DNA of 64,000 bases from Aspidapion aeneum. Taxonomy: Eukaryota > Arthropoda > Insecta > Coleoptera > Brentidae. Positions 39,101 to 46,257 of the stretch are shown here, piece by piece. The position numbers were made by a program, and so were the translations under genes. Position 1 is the first letter of the stretch; each line of letters starts with the position of its first letter. Location: positions 100,434,185 through 100,498,184 of the forward strand of contig OY755042.1 of the NCBI GenBank assembly GCA_963576565.1, given 5' to 3'. The notes below the pieces were generated by a model, which made no database searches, was not told the origin of the DNA, and saw only the letters and a program-made list of their open reading frames with translations.

Positions 39101-42100
39101 TACAGCCAAATGGAGTGGTAAGAATCATTTTTTTTGCATCCATTACCAGGCTTTTGAGGAGGAGGTTTGACCACCAATACTAGTTATATCAAACTCTTAT
39201 TGATTTGTATTTGGTTTCTATTTATTGAATTAAACTAGTTACGAATGCGTTTATTATTTCATTGGGTCGCAGATTTTTTCTCGAAAACAGTTTTATCGAA
39301 TTAAGTTTATCGAAGACATTTTTATTAAAAAGTTTTCTTCGAATGACATTTAAATCGAATATTTTTTATCAAAACCCTTTTTATCGAAAACTTTTAGGTC
39401 GAACGACATTAAATATAAACGGTTTTCGATAAAAATTTAATTAGATAAAAATGTCAGATAAGAAAAACCAAAAAAATGTAATGCAATGAAAAAGTTTTAG
39501 ATAAAAATGTCTTTGATAAACTTGACCCGATAAAAGTGTTTTCGATAAAAAGACCGACCCATTTTAATTTGGTAGGTGACAATTGGGGTTACTTTCTTCA
39601 CTTACGATACAGTGTACCATTGGCCCTCACTGCCAGTTTAAGTGGAATCAATCTTTACGGAGGTGACATACCTGGATTTTATATGGGCAACTATTCTGCA
39701 AATAACCATGAGTTACTCGTCAGGTGGTATCAGGTAGGAACAATTAATTTTTGTATAAAGCCGCATTTTTTTAATTAAATCAACTGCTTGTAAAAAATAT
39801 TATGCTGGGTTTACACAGATAAAAATAAATAATAAAATAAAAATTTACGGGGAACTGTGTAGGTGCTCATACAGAACACGGTAAAAATTTTTGTCTACAA
39901 TGAAAACACGTTCTTTTTTGAATAAATTGTTTTACCTTAAAACAATTTGTTTTGAATTAAAATATTTCTTTTTAGTTCAACGTAGCGTTTAATCTTGAAA
40001 TGAGATTATTTTTCTTCTTAAATAAAAAATACTCCTATTGGAAAATTCGAAACTCAGTTTGAACTAAACCAAAAAAATTGTGAACCTTAAATCTGTCTTT
40101 ATACATACGTATTATGAAAAAATATTTTTTCTAATATCTTCACATTATAAATTTTGACAGAAAAAAATACCATTTCAGGCAATCCAACTTTAGGTTTAAT
40201 CCAAAAATACACTGTTTATTGAAAAAAAAGTGTTGAACATTAATTTTTATTTTTATTTGGCTGTATAAGCAGCAAAATATTTTTATTTTATTTTTTATTT
40301 TTATCTGTATAAACCCAGCATTAAATGGAAAATGTTATTTGATGTTTGACCCTTATTTTTAATAGATAGGTATAGGTTTGTTTGGAAATTATGTTTAAAT
40401 TTTAAAAGGGTTTTGTCCGTTTTAGACCTTGTGAAACCGTAAAAGACCCTTCATGAATAATTTTCAAAAAATCCCTAACCCAGTTTTAATTTATTTTTTA
40501 CCTTCCTAGCCCGCGTAGCAATGGCTAGAGAAGGTACTAGTTTCGACGAAACAAATTTTTTTGAGAACGCCGAAAATGTGTTATTTGAGTGTATTTTGAC
40601 CTATCTTAGCAATATCGTCGTGATGTCTGTCTGTGTGTGTGTGTGTAGGTGTGTGTGTATATTTTTTCGTCTATAACACGATAGCTCCTAAACCGCTAAA
40701 ACGATTTTTATAAAATGTTCAGGTAAAATAGTGTTCGACACTGGTCAAAATCCATTAATACTAATGATTTTTTGACAATTAAAAAATGCTAACTTTTCGG
40801 AATATAATAGATTTTTGCTTAATAATTTATGATATTGTCACGTGGGGGTTGACGTAACTATTTGTGTACGTGTTGCGCACAAATAAAGAGGATCGTGAGA
40901 TAGTTTAAGGCTTTATTTAATACTAAGTACAAAGCTACTTACACACTAATCACTACTGTCTGGCCCAGTTGTTTAATACTAATATTATTCAAGTGTAGGT
41001 CGGATTCAGCTCTCGACCAGAATCCCTTTCCTGCTTCTAAATTTAACTATTGAGAACTTAGTTACTTAGCGTACTCACTAAACTGAACCCCGACTATCCG
41101 TTCTTGATTGGTTTAACGTGTCTTAATCTTAAACATAAATCGTTTGCACCACACACTTCTTAGGTTGACGTCCTATAACTTTTATATCAGGTCAACCACC
41201 CCCCCACGTAACAATATAACCAAAAACTTCGTAAGAGCTTTAGTTTTTGAGATATTTACATTTACACTTGAAGTGTGCTAATAGGCGAGCTAGGAAGGTA
41301 TCGTGATGGATCCATTTATTTTTTTACATTTTTCTAGATTGGAGTATGGATTCCATTCTTTCGAGCTCATGCAGAGAGTGGACCTAGACGAGAACCCTTC
41401 GTATTTGACAACACAACTCAAGCATATCTTAGGACTGCTTTTGCATGGAGGTAAAGTTGCCTTCTCCAAAAATGTCACACAAAAAACTTTTACAGTTTTC
41501 GTTCGCCCCCTTTGGCCCCCTATATGACACGCCACTGGATATAAGGCCCCAAAGGTCCTAAAAATCAGTATTTGGCGATTTTCTCGAAAAGTAATAACTT
41601 TTTAAAAAAAGTGAATAGAGAAAAAATACGCAAAATTATTCAGTCTATATTGTAAAATTAAGAAAAAAACCTAACCTAACATTAAAAAAATATAGATATA
41701 TCCTTACGCAGCTTAATATTATGACTATTGTTTTAGGTATAATCATCTACCATATTGGTACACCCTATTTTACGAACACAATATGACTGGTGATCCAATT
41801 ATGAGACCTCTTTTGTATGATTATTACGATGATGAAGCCACATATGACTTAAATGACCAATTTTTACTAGGTAGGTTCTTAACAATGACATGTCAATTTT
41901 TATACTTTTTTAAATGATTTTCTTTTATAGTTTATTGAATTATCTCAAGTAAAAAAAAATATATTTAGAAAGAAGGATGTTATAATAAAGATTTAAATTT
42001 TTTGACCAGTAACAGAGAGTAAATAAAAATGAAAGGGTACATTTTAAAGCAACACCTCTATACATAAATATATTAATAAGTCTACCTTGAGCGTCCCTGG

Positions 42101-45100
42101 GTACTGTCAAAATGATGCCAGAGTGCCCTGTGGTGAAATCGCTCACCAATTGGCACCAGCTAGATTGAAGGCCTATAAGAGGCACCAAAGTGTACCTTGT
42201 ACCCACAGTACACAAACTATTTAGAAATATTTAGAATAATGAAAGAAACAGTGGCATATATAGGAAGGGGCAATTTAGATATTTTTCACATATTTCATGA
42301 ATACAAAGATACAAGGACATAATATACGGCCTCGTGGGGTCTCGCCTCGCCCCTTAAAACTGGCTTGACCCCCCCCTCCCAAATTTTTTTTTCTAAATAC
42401 TCGTTCCTTAATTATCTTTAAGGTAGCAATATATTGGTGGCCTCTGTATATGAATCAATGGTATCCCACGTTCCTGTTTATCTCCCAGGCGACAAGGACC
42501 AACTTTGGTATCAAATTGGTGCTAAAAATAATAAAGTCTACAAAGGAAAACAGACTGTAAATATTGACGTTGATATGAGTTTTGTAAGTATGATAGTGTC
42601 CATGTACCTAAGAATAAAAAATTAAACTACTTAAGCACTTATATATAGATAAGTACTCAAACTTTATAAAATTTGTTATATAGTTAAAGTTTTGTTCCTT
42701 TTTTTTTTAAATAAATATTCCAATCGGTCAAAAAAAACTTAATAAAATGTTTTTTCTAACTGATATAACACACCAAATAATTTGATTATTTGTAGATTCC
42801 AATTTTTTACAAGGGGGGCAGTGTCATAGTTCAAAAAGAAAGGCTACCAAGATCTACGTATGATATGAAAGATGATCCGCATACTATTCATATTATTCCT
42901 GATAAGGTAAGTAACTCCCAGAATTAGGTATACATAGTGTTCCTAAATAATTTGACAGTTTATACATGGAAAAACTATCCAATTTTTTTGGGACACTAGG
43001 TAGACCAAACTTATTATGAATGCTACACGAATGTCATGGTTAAAAAGGTAATTTAATTTTCTACAGAAAAGTTTTTATACATTTTTTCTAAAATTCTTAG
43101 TTTTTGAGAAAATTAGTTGAAACTTAATCGTTTCGGTTTATTTTGTTAACGCTTTAGGGTTGATATCCCAGACAGGGCATTAGAAAGAAAGGGAGTAGAT
43201 ACCTATTTTAAAAGGCTACTGAAAAAAAAATCGGAAGAAATATAAAATGGCGGCTAAATTTTTAACACCGTAACTTAAAAACTATAAGTCGGACATAAAA
43301 TCATTAAAGCATTATCATAGGAGATTTTCAGCTTTTATTTAAAACTTTTTTTCTACGGCGTTCAAAAACCAAGTTATTTTAACAAAACTGATTTTCATAG
43401 CAATTTTTCCAGGCGGACATTAATCAAGGAACCATCAGCCCTATAATTGTGCCAAGTTTCAAAACTTTTGGACCTATTGGTACCAAAACGCCATATTCAT
43501 TTATCTAACGATTGGACTATAAGTAAACAGCCTATTTCTGTATCAAAGATGGCTGTTAAACGCATTGTTATGCTTTTATAAATGTAAATTTTGGCGTGTT
43601 CTAATTGCTAACGATATTTATTACCCTATTATAACTAAAATAATTTTATTTTGATCCATTTTTGTAGATTTGTATGGCTTTTTCTTAGGCTTTTTTCGAT
43701 ATTTTGGGAAGATTTTTTATTTCATATTGTTACTTTTAAAACTAAAAATCATTATTTTATTTACAGAATAAAATAGCCCAAGGAACACTGTTTATTGACG
43801 ATTTTGAAAGTTTCGATTACATGACAAAAAAGAAGTATCTTTACTACAGTATAACCTATGATGCATCGTCGACTCCTGCTGTAACTTTGAGGTCAGTTAT
43901 AGCAATAGAGTCCAAATGATAAAAGTCTATGCCATTTGCTTATCAATTCAATTGAAACTGCTTTAAAAGTCGTGGTTTATTCTTATGTTCCGAAAATTTT
44001 CGCAGATTTTTTTTGCTTTCGTAAGAAATCTCTGTTTTCATTATGTACAATCGACCATTTTTTCGAATATTTGTAGAATACAAAGAAACAGTGCGTTATA
44101 AAGCAGTTTTTTAAATTCCTGCCTTAAAAAAGTGGGCGACCGTACAACGAGGTGTCAAAAAAAAAATCAAATTTTGTTTCAGTAACAATTGGTTTACCGA
44201 TTAGGTATACGATTGCCTTCTTACTTCAATGCATTGTTATCTGAATGTTAAGTTTTCCACTTTTTAATTTTTACTGTGCTATGCATCGGCCCCCCCTAAT
44301 ACAAAATGCTGCGCACACCTGTGTATATGGGCGCAATAGCGAATTAATATAAAATACTTTTAGGCAATTGAATGATGCAGCACCAACAGGAGAATTGGAT
44401 TTCACAATTTCTGGAATTAAAGTTTATGAACTACAGCCTGATGGTAAGTTATTTTGAACTTAGTCAATTTATTATACAGGGTGTCTCAAATAAAAGCAAC
44501 TACATGGGGATTTTGGGAACGGAAAGAGATACGAGTTTGTTTAAAAAAGAAAAAAGTTGCGCTATTCTAAGCCCAATCAGATGCCGTACCAAAATTAAAA
44601 ATAACTACAGGGGTTTTTAAAATATCGAACAAAAACTAAAAATTGTGTTTTTTGAAAAATTGAAATATCGACGCCATCTTGAAAACAAATTTAATGAAAT
44701 TTGGTAGTTTTGTATAAGCAACTGCGGCCAATTGAACGGCGTTAACAATTTTATTCTAGGACTTCTAGTTTTTTTGAAACCATAGCCAACTTTGTTATTT
44801 CTTATGACCACCATATTGGATTTATACTTCAATAAATAGAGCATAAAACGAGCTTTACAACCGTGTATAATAAGCCTATCTCTGGATGACGGAATTTATT
44901 TAAAAAATAGTTTTTTACTTATGTGGCTGTGAAACAAATGCCGTAGTTACTACCTTTCAAAACTTTTCCATTTATTTGATTTATTTGCAAATCTTTAAGG
45001 TCCTTATTTTTTAATTTTTCTCTGGCTAAGAAATAATAAAATTTCTTAAAATCTATCTTTTATTTCTAAAACAAAAGTTTGCATTTATTATTGCATGGCA

Positions 45101-45700
45101 GCCAAAAATACCCAAACGAAAACAAAGAAGTAGGGCTCACCCCTTTTCAGTAGGCAGTGGCGTAGGCTAAAGCCCCCGCCCTCAGAGCCACTGAAAATTG
45201 ACCCCATGAATTTTCCACAAAAATCAAGATTAAAATGTCCATCGCTGGATCGCGGATCCATCTCTGCCTATCGATCCGCGTTCAAGCCCCCCCACGATTC
45301 ATTTCTGCGTACGTCACTGAAGTAGGTAATCCCAACGTTAAGTGAATCGACCTAATAAGGGCAAACTATTAAATTACGTAATAAAAAGTTCTGAATTTTT
45401 GAACCCTCCTCCCTCCTTTGTAACTCATTTTTAAGCAAAAATATATACAAAAAACGTTAAATGTAACGCAAGGGTAAACCCCCCTTCCACACTACAGCGT
45501 TATGTAATTTAAAAATAGTCTTTAAAGAATAGAAAAAATGAAACACTGGTATAATTTTCTGTTTTTTGAAATAATACAACTTGTTTGATTTTTTAGGTGT
45601 TACCTATAAAATTACGGATTATACAAAGACAGCGTCGAACATTGAGCTGACGGATCTGAGATTTTCAGAAAGCCATCACCATGAAATCGTCTTAAATTAA
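21116..45700 (+). CDS. GH31 glucosidase II alpha-like protein (neutral alpha-glucosidase AB-like), 20 exons
   Basis: Assembled exons: 21116-21126, 21242-21346, 22302-22520, 23681-23834, 26235-26362, 28545-28634, 29746-29932, 32075-32217, 32672-32795, 35056-35230, 38218-38348, 39006-39117, 39576-39733, 41338-41450, 41737-41870, 42423-42583, 42796-42906, 43767-43891, 44364-44443, 45597-45700. They sum to 2565 nt: 854 residues plus TAA, no internal stop, all introns GT-AG with matching phases. Signal peptide about residues 1-18 (starts MILRTFFLLS). GH31 barrel: GYHQCRIEY (303-311), WNDMDEP (449-455, predicted nucleophile D451), LSRAVFAGSQRY (R512), GDN (527-529), GGDIPGF (555-561, predicted acid/base D557), FFRAHA (H590). 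Glucosidase II trims the two inner glucoses of N-glycans in the ER. Here the family WLDIEH reads WLVRNS (335-340) and DPHIK reads ESAIK, so activity is doubtful. About 90 residues shorter than vertebrate GANAB. Assignment to the GANAB branch is firm by motif order; function is inference. Confidence 0.5.
21242..21346 (+). CDS. Gene 1 exon 2 (signal peptide and N-terminal Cys region)
   Basis: Acceptor TTTTTAG; encodes the hydrophobic h-region, then FPKICSTVAYC, which matches the N-terminal Cys pair region of GANAB (FKTCEESSFC in the mammalian protein). Donor GTAAGT. Confidence 0.5.
21560..21605 (+). mobile_element. Half of a G-run MITE
   Basis: CATGGGCGCACCCAGG followed by a run of G and GGGGCCCCCGGGG; only one end is present, abutting a LINE fragment in intron 2. 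Confidence 0.5.
21606..22150 (-). pseudogene. Jockey-like LINE reverse transcriptase fragment
   Basis: The minus strand encodes, across stops and shifts, GQSGFRKGFSTA, LDDIIRASDEGK, VPQGSILG and YTIDMHQYAQG, typical of the fingers-palm region of jockey-type reverse transcriptases (family SGFRKGFSTA, VPQGSILGPLLF). Dead copy inside gene 1 intron 2. Confidence 0.5.
22302..22520 (+). CDS. Gene 1 exon 3 (N-terminal beta-sandwich)
   Basis: Encodes the start of the GH31 N-terminal beta domain (LRGKPATDQYTATFVGF and IIEEPDRHRFKLQY). IEEPDRHRF resembles the I-DE-P-R-RY strand of GANAB. Donor GTAAGT. Confidence 0.5.
22606..22895 (+). repeat. Tandem duplication in gene 1 intron 3
   Basis: Two units of about 145 bp, each starting ACTTATTTTCTTGATCAAAT and ending ACACATGAACTGAAAAAT. 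Local duplication. Confidence 0.5.
23681..23834 (+). CDS. Gene 1 exon 4 (N-terminal beta-sandwich)
   Basis: Encodes SPFSIDFYKNTDKVAVLE, equivalent to the 'PFRLDLLEDRSLLL' strand of GANAB. The donor GTAAGT is followed 33 bp later by a mariner element. Confidence 0.5.
23868..24810 (+). mobile_element. Mariner element with deleted transposase
   Basis: Terminal inverted repeats TACGAGGTGTGACAAT and the inverse at 24,810. The plus strand encodes mariner transposase pieces: KTATEYFQMLKDVYRKQC and SRAMIFMWHKSFFEGREEV, then, after an internal deletion, FFDIRGV, REGQTVNQ, YQDNAPAQ and PPYSTDVAPCD. The TGDE segment with the first catalytic Asp is missing and stops are present. It lies in intron 4, 33 bp after the donor. 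Confidence 0.5.
25120..25850 (+). repeat. Interspersed repeat R2, copy 2
   Basis: Matches 14,930-15,640 but is interrupted by a MITE at about 25,474-25,733; copy 1 shows the empty site. In gene 1 intron 4. Confidence 0.5.
25474..25733. mobile_element. MITE with TTATTGGAATAAAACCT ends
   Basis: Inverted ends TTATTGGAATAAAACCTGAC and AGGTTTTATTCCAATAA, probably TA-flanked. A second, one-ended copy is at 53,993-54,090. Confidence 0.5.
26235..26362 (+). CDS. Gene 1 exon 5 (GLHEHAD motif)
   Basis: Encodes LIGLHEHADWLSLR, matching the family YGIPEHAD motif, then EPYR, split at the junction. The acidic linker that precedes this motif in vertebrate GANAB is absent. A Tigger-like MITE begins about 27 bp after the donor. 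Confidence 0.5.
26389..26842. mobile_element. Tigger/pogo-like MITE
   Basis: Left TACAGTGAAACCTCCTATAA with GCGGACAC subterminal words, right GTCCGCAAGGAGAGGTTTTA. The GTGAAACCTC end and repeated 'gtccgctta' words are typical of pogo-group elements. No transposase. Confidence 0.5.
26983..27190 (+). repeat. Interspersed repeat R3, copy 1
   Basis: Shares AACAAAGTGCGCA(A/G)G, GCAGAAATC and GTTGCCA-T-ACTTTC words with 51,740-51,950 (+) and 37,973-38,190 (-). Class unknown. Confidence 0.5.
27397..27466. mobile_element. Tiny hairpin element, copy 1
   Basis: Near-perfect palindrome with arms AGAGTCCCTGTATGTTGACA around TATATATATA, flanked by AGAACCTACT and AGTACCTACT (9 of 10 identical). The second copy is at 50,322-50,389. 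Confidence 0.5.
27512..27652. repeat. Foldback in gene 1 intron 5
   Basis: Arms AAATAAAAAAAACACCCAAC and ACTAGTCGCAGTT are mirrored at 27,601-27,652 (AACTGCGACTAGTAG, TTTGGTGTTTTTTTTATTT). Probable MITE. Confidence 0.5.
27780..28517 (+). repeat. Minisatellite-bearing repeat R4, copy 1
   Basis: Three to four units sharing GCAGAAAGAATTTTTGAAATC, GTAGCTACAACTATTACT and AAAGCGTGTGC, then AAATGGCGTCTGAAGATG and AAATCGGTTCAGCCGTTTAG. Inverted counterpart at 58,068-58,785. Ends about 28 bp before exon 6. Confidence 0.5.
28545..28634 (+). CDS. Gene 1 exon 6 (MYGSVPLLYGFG)
   Basis: Encodes LKNNDFGD and MYGSVPLLYGFG, equivalent to YNLDVF and MALYGSVPVLLAHN of GANAB. The acceptor lies about 28 bp beyond the end of a repeated minisatellite element. 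Confidence 0.5.
28903..29052. mobile_element. Probable hAT-like MITE
   Basis: Left CAGTGGCGGACTCAGG, right inverse around TTGGATCCGTTATTG. Flanks TTCATAGT and TTCAATAT agree only partly, so the boundaries are uncertain. Confidence 0.5.
29053..29745. other. Rest of gene 1 intron 6, nothing recognised
   Basis: AT-rich with one GTGACGTGACGTGACC patch near 29,508; no exon-like frame. Confidence 0.5.
29746..29932 (+). CDS. Gene 1 exon 7 (end of N-domain, entry to barrel)
   Basis: Encodes FLHNAAEMYVEID (family FWLNAAETWVDI) and FVLLGPTIQDTMRQYMGLTG (family LLLGPS..VFRQYASLTG, split here by my reading limit). Ends in phase 0. Confidence 0.5.
29933..31065. other. Gene 1 intron 7, degenerate internal repeats
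   Basis: Words such as ACTAAGAAAATAAG recur near 30,705, 30,830, 30,970 and 31,257 with about 120-bp spacing; probably an old minisatellite. No coding. Confidence 0.5.
31074..31239. mobile_element. G-run MITE (hAT-like), copy 2
   Basis: CAGTGGTGTATATAAGG at left and TATATACGCCACTG at right; inner GGGGGGCCCGAGG and C-runs. Flanks CTTATTCA and GTTATTCA are an 8-bp duplication with one mismatch. Confidence 0.5.
31914..32006. mobile_element. Small TA-flanked MITE
   Basis: Left TACAGGGTGTTC, right GGAACATCCTGTA. About 93 bp, mariner-like ends, 68 bp before exon 8. Confidence 0.5.
32075..32217 (+). CDS. Gene 1 exon 8 (barrel strand with altered substrate-binding motifs)
   Basis: Encodes WALGYHQCRIEY where the family has GYHQSRWNY, and ETIWLVRNSLDNQKW where the family has VIWLDIEHADGKRY, at identical spacing to the following FTWD. 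The usual Asp is V337. Donor GTGACA. Confidence 0.5.
32672..32795 (+). CDS. Gene 1 exon 9 (FTWD ... ESAIK)
   Basis: Encodes FTWDIGRFPNPVDML, matching family FTWDPSRFPQP, and KIIVMAESAIK where the family has KLVAIVDPHIK. The D, P and H of that motif are E377, S378 and A379 here. Confidence 0.5.
33109..33358. mobile_element. hAT-like MITE with perfect 8-bp duplication
   Basis: Ends CAGTGGCGTAGCGTGGGGG and CACGCTACGCCCCTG; TTTCTGTG at 33,101-33,108 and 33,359-33,366. Confidence 0.5.
33458..33591. mobile_element. hAT-like MITE, 134 bp
   Basis: Ends CAGTGGCGAATGTAGG and ATTCGCCACTG, inner GGGGGCTTGCCCCC palindrome. The target duplication is not clear. Confidence 0.5.
33644..35024 (-). mobile_element. 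5'-truncated LINE with reverse transcriptase fragment
   Basis: The minus-strand frame (34,914-33,661, open further upstream to about 35,020) encodes the reverse transcriptase palm and C-terminal region: EQAGFRAGRSTSDHLF, DLQKAYDSIP, GLKQGCCISP, LCFADDQIVVAQD (FADD catalytic box), YLGLKITADG, YGSEVWP, VWYGHVQRM and GRRKRGQPRRSW. The element is flanked by a 14-bp duplication, AGAATTAAATACAT, at 33,630-33,643 and 35,025-35,038, with a TA-rich 3' tail. Endonuclease region absent. Clade not decided. The long intact frame suggests a young insertion in intron 9. Confidence 0.5.
35056..35230 (+). CDS. Gene 1 exon 10 (GWPEESSWMDFLNP)
   Basis: Encodes VNLGWPEESSWMDFLNP and LYSYDN, matching family CWPGSAGYPDFTNP and MFSYDN. 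A LINE insertion with a 14-bp target duplication lies just upstream of the acceptor. Confidence 0.5.
35235..35540 (-). mobile_element. tRNA-derived SINE
   Basis: The minus-strand head (35,540-35,450) has A-box-like TGGCCGACCGGCTTAGTGC and B-box GGGTTCGAGTCCCACC; the acceptor arm does not pair fully. The body matches 41,565-41,680 (TTTTTCTTAATTTAC, CGCGAAAATCGCAAAAATC). In gene 1 intron 10. Confidence 0.5.
35541..36443. other. Part of gene 1 intron 10, nothing recognised
   Basis: AT-rich with no exon-like frame and no clear repeat. Confidence 0.5.
36444..36870. mobile_element. MITE rich in GAGTTGC words
   Basis: Left GGCCGTTTCACACCAAACCG, right inverse near GTCGGTTTGCTGTAAATCCGC; TTGAGTTGCTGTTTTGT words in both orientations inside. 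PIF/Harbinger-like by the 'CGTTTCACACC' end, tentative. Confidence 0.5.
36871..37972. other. Part of gene 1 intron 10, nothing recognised
   Basis: AT-rich; long T and A runs only. Confidence 0.5.
37973..38190 (-). repeat. Interspersed repeat R3, copy 2 (inverted)
   Basis: The reverse complement contains TGCGCGAAAATTCTTG-type, GCGCAGAAATCTTTCGAGC and ACAACGTTGCCATTTAC words shared with 26,983-27,190 and 51,740-51,950. Ends about 28 bp before exon 11. Confidence 0.5.
38218..38348 (+). CDS. Gene 1 exon 11 (nucleophile motif WNDMDEP)
   Basis: Encodes GFWNDMDEPTVFDN, the GH31 nucleophile motif (family WNDMNEPSVF), and HYGGVKHQDLHNAY (family HYGGWEHRDVHNIYG). The nucleophile Asp is retained. Confidence 0.5.
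39006..39117 (+). CDS. Gene 1 exon 12 (SRAVFAGSQRY)
   Basis: Encodes RPFILSRAVFAGSQRYTAKW, near-identical in pattern to family [20 protein letters not shown]. The conserved Arg is kept. Confidence 0.5.
39263..39561. mobile_element. MITE with TGGGTCG ends
   Basis: Left arm TGGGTCGCAGATTTTTTCTC then AAAACAGTTTTATCGAATT; the inverse is at the right end (TCGATAAAAAGACCGACCCA). Many TTATCGAA words. Ends 14 bp before exon 13. Confidence 0.5.
39576..39733 (+). CDS. Gene 1 exon 13 (acid/base motif GGDIPGF)
   Basis: Encodes GDNWGYFLHLRYSVPL and NLYGGDIPGFYMGN, then ELLVRWYQ. The family has CGADVGGFF and ELLVRWYQ, so the general acid/base Asp is kept. A MITE ends 14 bp before this exon. Confidence 0.5.
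39803..40320. mobile_element. PIF/Harbinger-like MITE, 518 bp
   Basis: Inverted ends TGCTGGGTTTACACAGATAA and the inverse CTGTATAAACCCAGCA, flanked by TTA on both sides (39,800-39,802, 40,321-40,323), as for PIF/Harbinger insertions. Confidence 0.5.
40500..41299. mobile_element. Element with ACCTTCCTAGC ends, carrying a solo LTR
   Basis: Left ACCTTCCTAGCCCGCGTAGC, right inverse GGCGAGCTAGGAAGGT. Includes a TGTCTGTCTGTGTGTG tract and CTCCTAAACCGCTAAAACG. A second, 3'-truncated copy is at 59,716-59,945. Split by the LTR at 40,836-41,213. Confidence 0.5.
40836..41213 (-). mobile_element. Solo LTR, 378 bp
   Basis: Begins TGTCACGTGGGGGTTGAC and ends CCCCCCCACGTAACA; flanked by ATAT at 40,832-40,835 and 41,214-41,217 (4-bp duplication, Gypsy-like). 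On the minus strand a TATAAAA lies at 41,186-41,180 and AATAAA at 40,917-40,912, which sets the orientation. Confidence 0.5.
41338..41450 (+). CDS. Gene 1 exon 14 (FFRAHAESGPRREPF)
   Basis: Family FFRAHAHLDTGRREPW reads FFRAHAESGPRREPF here: the first His of RAH is kept, the second is Glu. The acceptor lies 38 bp beyond the right end of a repeat that carries a solo LTR. Confidence 0.5.
41565..41680 (-). repeat. SINE body fragment
   Basis: Shares CCTAAAAATCAG-, GCGATTTTCTCGAAAA- and AAGAAAAAAACCTAAC-type words with the SINE body at 35,235-35,345; no tRNA head here. Confidence 0.5.
41737..41870 (+). CDS. Gene 1 exon 15 (LPYWYTLFYEHN ... PIMRPL)
   Basis: Encodes YNHLPYWYTLFYEHNMTGD and PIMRPLLYDYYDDE, matching family LLPFWYTLLYQAHREG and PVMRPLWVQYP, then NDQFLLG (family DDQYLLG). 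Confidence 0.5.
42249..42404. mobile_element. G-run MITE (hAT-like), copy 3
   Basis: Left CAGTGGCATATATAGG; inner TTTCACATATTTCATGAATA, CGGCCTCGTGG and a CCCCCCC run. The right end is diverged and stops about 20 bp before exon 16. Confidence 0.5.
42423..42583 (+). CDS. Gene 1 exon 16 (proximal C-terminal beta domain)
   Basis: Encodes SNILVASVYESMVSHVPVYL and PGDKDQLWYQI, equivalent to family [20 protein letters not shown] and PGQGEVWYDI. A G-run MITE ends about 20 bp upstream. Confidence 0.5.
42796..42906 (+). CDS. Gene 1 exon 17 (IPIFYKGGSVIV)
   Basis: Encodes IPIFYKGGSVIVQKERLPRS and KDDPHTIHI, equivalent to family [20 protein letters not shown] and KDDPITLFV. Confidence 0.5.
42907..43766. 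other. Gene 1 intron 17, nothing recognised
   Basis: AT-rich intron; no exon-like frame or repeat matched in the window. Confidence 0.5.
43767..43891 (+). CDS. Gene 1 exon 18 (C-terminal beta domain, DD motif)
   Basis: Encodes AQGTLFIDDFESFDYMTKKK, equivalent to family [20 protein letters not shown]. The donor is GTCAGT. Confidence 0.5.
43892..44363. other. Gene 1 intron 18, nothing recognised
   Basis: AT-rich; one CGGCCCCCCC patch near 44,288 may be a MITE remnant. Confidence 0.5.
44364..44443 (+). CDS. Gene 1 exon 19 (C-terminal beta domain)
   Basis: Encodes LDFTISGIKVYELQPDG, equivalent to the family region around IWIERVVIIGAGKP. Phase fits both neighbours. Confidence 0.5.
44444..45154. 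other. Gene 1 intron 19, MITE end only
   Basis: TATACAGGGTGTCTCAAATA at 44,476 is a one-sided mariner-type MITE end. The rest is unassigned. Confidence 0.5.
45155..45319. mobile_element. hAT-like MITE
   Basis: Ends CAGTGGCGTAGGC and GCGTACGTCACTG; flanks CAGTAGG and AAGTAGG support a 7-8-bp duplication. Confidence 0.5.
45597..45700 (+). CDS. Gene 1 terminal exon 20
   Basis: Encodes the C-terminus ending HHHEIVLN and TAA at 45698-45700. There is no KDEL-type signal; the glucosidase II alpha subunit is normally held in the ER by its beta subunit. Confidence 0.5.
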
Positions 45701-45717
45701 ATTAAAATTTTGTAGTG

Positions 45718-45723
45718 AATAAA
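45718..45723 (+). promoter_or_regulatory. Poly(A) signal of gene 1
   Basis: AATAAA 18 bp after the stop codon; another AATAAA lies near 45,823 and may be used instead. Confidence 0.5.
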
Positions 45724-46257
45724 AATACCACAACGCCTAAAAAATCTTAGAAAGATGTTATTACATAATATTTTCATTGTACTCAACTTTTTAAGTGTTA
45801 GATATTAACTTTTTTGGAACAAGAATAAAAAAATACAAATTTAAAAACAAAGCAAAACTCTATTAATTAATGGCCGCAATTATAAGAGTAATTATATACG
45901 TTAACATAATTTTTGGAATGGAAACAGTTCATTTCATCACATTATTTAGGGTTACCAGGCGCACAGAATAAGGTCAGACATGCGGCTCTTTGGCTATACC
46001 TATTCAGCTTCAGTATGTGACCAAGAAAAAATAAGATGAAGAAGACTGACACTAGGAAAATGTTGAAATGAAAGACGAACGACAGACGGTTACTTTCAAA
46101 ATTATCTTAAGCTGTTGAAAGAAATAAAAATCGAAAAGCAAGAACTTTTTTTTTGGTCATCAAATGGAAATTGCCTAAATGACATGAAAATTATTGTTAT
46201 TATCCCTAATAACACTCAACAAATCTGGTAACCCTATAATTATCAGAAAGAAAGAAA

